64,000 nt of DNA, from NCBI GenBank assembly GCA_950022655.1, contig OX465587.1, positions 35,893,153-35,957,152 of the forward strand. The letters are read 5' to 3'. Of this stretch, positions 62,618-64,000 are shown one piece after another. Numbering within the stretch: the first letter of the stretch is position 1; the number at the start of each line of letters is the position of its first letter. The translations under genes and the position numbers were made by a program. The notes under the pieces are model-generated. The model worked only from the letters and a program-made list of their open reading frames with translations. It was not told the origin of the DNA and did no database searches. The stretch comes from Alentia gelatinosa (taxonomy: Eukaryota > Annelida > Polychaeta > Phyllodocida > Polynoidae).

Positions 62618-63868
62618 ATGGCGTACGACTCGGGGGCGGCGGCGGTGAGCCCCGCGTCACAGTACGTCAACCAACTTGCCAACAAGAACGAAGGCATCCC
62701 GTCGGAGAACGTCAATGAGGCCATGTACCTGTTCATCACTGCTGCCTCGGGACTCTTCCTCAACCTAGCCGTCATCACCTGCATAATCACGTGCAAGCCC
62801 CTGCGTAAGATGACCAGCGCTTTCATCGTGCACGGCTGCGTGCTCGACATCATCAAGTGTGGCTACTGCGTGCCCTTCGCCCAGAGCCTGCTGCGGGACG
62901 TCGCTCCCAGCTTCTGCACCATCCTCGGCGGCTCCTACGTGGTCGTCGTGACCGCCTCGGGCTTCAACATCGTCGCCATGATCTGCTGCGAGGCGTACAC
63001 CTTCAGCGAACACAATGTGGGCGGGGAGGCCAAGGGCAGCTTGTGCTGCGTAATTTTTGGCATTGTCATGGTCTACATCGGAAGCATCATCATCCACCTC
63101 GGACCTACAATCATCGGGGGTGACTTCAACTACAACGATCTCATTGGCAACTGTATTTTCGTCTATGGCACGATCAAAAGCTATGTAGTTCATGCTATGT
63201 GGATAGCAATTATGACCCTGGCCATGGTGGGAGCTATTTATTACCTAGTTTTCTTCTACCGCCACGTACAGTCCAACTCCACACATCGACTGGCCTCGCT
63301 GGTGCGAGCCTCCATTGCCATCTCCCGGGGGAACACACAGAACCAGAACATTCGCAAACTGGTGCAGGATTCGTTAAGTCGCGCTCGCGTGCTAATGACC
63401 ATCACGGGGCTCTTTATCCTGTGCTGGTATCCTCTCTTCATCCTCACACTCGTCGATCCGAAATTCGCGCAGCCGACCAAGATCTACAAACTGCTCACCT
63501 TCATCGCCTGGTCCAACTCGGCCATCAACCCTCTCGTACTTATCCTCTTCGACCGCAACATCAACATCTTCCGACGGCTACCGTGCTGCCCGACCTGTGC
63601 CCGGTGTCACGGCACCCGCGCCGGGGACGACGACGACCTCGAGCGGGACACGCCGCTGATGCCGAGCACAAGTCGCAGCACGACGCTCAGTCGGTCGAGC
63701 AGTCGCAACCCGACGCTACCCACGGCGACGGTGTACCAGCGGGTCGGGTGTCGCCTGTGCCAGGAGGGCCAGTCGCACACCAACACTCAGTGTAACGGCG
63801 GGGTGGGCAAGAGTTCCATCGTCCGAGACAGCTCTATTTGTGAACTGCACAGCCTCAGTATGTGTTGA
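62618..63868 (+). CDS. Orphan class A (rhodopsin-like) GPCR
   Basis: A 416-residue seven-pass membrane receptor encoded without introns. It would sit in the plasma membrane and signal through heterotrimeric G proteins; the ligand is unknown. TM helices lie near residues 35-58, 67-90, 100-124, 141-162, 190-214, 257-279 and 289-311. Family marks seen: N49 in TM1, D77 in TM2, C100 at the top of TM3 with C179 in the second extracellular loop (likely disulfide), CWYP at 269-272 in TM6, and NPLVL at 304-308 where NPxxY is usual. TM3 ends E125-A-Y instead of DRY, so the usual arginine is missing, and TM4 lacks its usual Trp. The tail has Cys-rich CCPTCARC (likely palmitoylation) and a long Ser/Thr-rich region. 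The ATG at 62618 (CACC ATG G, good Kozak) is chosen over the in-frame ATG at 62450 because the extra 56 codons are minisatellite. The exact subfamily is not recognised. It has GC-rich codon use unlike its surroundings. Confidence 0.93.
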   Translation: MAYDSGAAAVSPASQYVNQLANKNEGIPSENVNEAMYLFITAASGLFLNLAVITCIITCKPLRKMTSAFIVHGCVLDIIKCGYCVPFAQSLLRDVAPSFCTILGGSYVVVVTASGFNIVAMICCEAYTFSEHNVGGEAKGSLCCVIFGIVMVYIGSIIIHLGPTIIGGDFNYNDLIGNCIFVYGTIKSYVVHAMWIAIMTLAMVGAIYYLVFFYRHVQSNSTHRLASLVRASIAISRGNTQNQNIRKLVQDSLSRARVLMTITGLFILCWYPLFILTLVDPKFAQPTKIYKLLTFIAWSNSAINPLVLILFDRNINIFRRLPCCPTCARCHGTRAGDDDDLERDTPLMPSTSRSTTLSRSSSRNPTLPTATVYQRVGCRLCQEGQSHTNTQCNGGVGKSSIVRDSSICELHSLSMC

Positions 63869-64000
63869 GGACCGGCGGGACTCTTTTTTATCGTTACGAC
63901 CACGATTTGTGTGTAAGTAAGATTGTCCACGACCGCATACGACTCGGTGTGTGTGTGTGTACACGGCTAATCAGGTTCACAGCAAGATCGTATCCCAGTG
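63869..64000 (+). other. GPCR 3' flank / 3' UTR start
   Basis: Follows the TGA at 63866-63868. It contains a short (GT)n at 63945-63960. No AATAAA appears before the window ends, so the polyadenylation site lies outside. Confidence 0.6.

Overview
This is a gene-poor, repeat-rich eukaryotic window. It has no operons, no Shine-Dalgarno spacing and no long bacterial-type ORFs, but it does have CpG-rich promoter-like patches, splice-like signals, tRNA-derived SINE heads, hairpin (foldback) elements, micro- and minisatellites, and one clear seven-transmembrane receptor. An invertebrate animal fits best. The very high load of simple repeats and short tandem arrays would suit an arthropod, possibly a decapod crustacean, but that placement is inference and not proven by the sequence.

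The only gene called with high confidence lies at the right edge: an intronless reading frame of 416 codons at 62618-63868 on the plus strand. It encodes a class A (rhodopsin-like) orphan GPCR with CWxP in TM6, NPxx(L) in TM7 and a Cys-rich then Ser-rich tail. The DRY motif of TM3 is replaced by E-A-Y. Its 5' flank is a 43-bp minisatellite running almost to the start codon. Several other segments look like exons because coding-like sequence meets a good splice acceptor or donor. These are possible C-terminal exons on the minus strand at 32795-32945 and 47945-48056, possible plus-strand exons at 8014-8214, 42443-42540, 52471-52731 and 59005-59156, and a probable untranslated first exon ending at 10398 inside a CpG-rich promoter. 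They are hypotheses read by eye and carry low confidence.

Layout: 0-7.9 kb holds dispersed repeats, foldbacks, a nuclear-receptor-half-site-like array, a GAA microsatellite and a MITE. A 340-bp tandem array at 8.6-9.7 kb grades into a CpG-island promoter at 9.7-10.6 kb. 11.7-18.5 kb holds foldbacks and four tandem arrays. 19-24 kb holds dispersed repeats, promoter-like patches and a 39-bp array with higher-order structure. 24-29.7 kb holds foldbacks, a 51-bp array and inverted-repeat elements. 30-36 kb holds an inverted repeat pair, an AT microsatellite and a four-unit 258-bp tandem array. 36.7-37.7 kb is a housekeeping-type promoter patch followed by an 11-bp array. 39-47.8 kb holds SINEs, foldbacks and CRE/E-box promoter-like patches. 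48-52.7 kb holds a duplicated CRE/E-box module, a TATA promoter candidate and 66-bp and 30-bp arrays. 53-61.4 kb holds more foldbacks and minisatellites.

The most interesting system-level signal is a superfamily of foldback elements, at least fourteen copies or fragments in 64 kb. The members share an architecture (a long hairpin, then a box reading TTTATCYCACCCC, then CAATGTTAAGCCTATGG followed by the inverse box) although their hairpin sequences differ. In the best cases the two arms of one copy are much more alike than arms from different copies, which suggests active arm homogenisation or repeated hairpin renewal.
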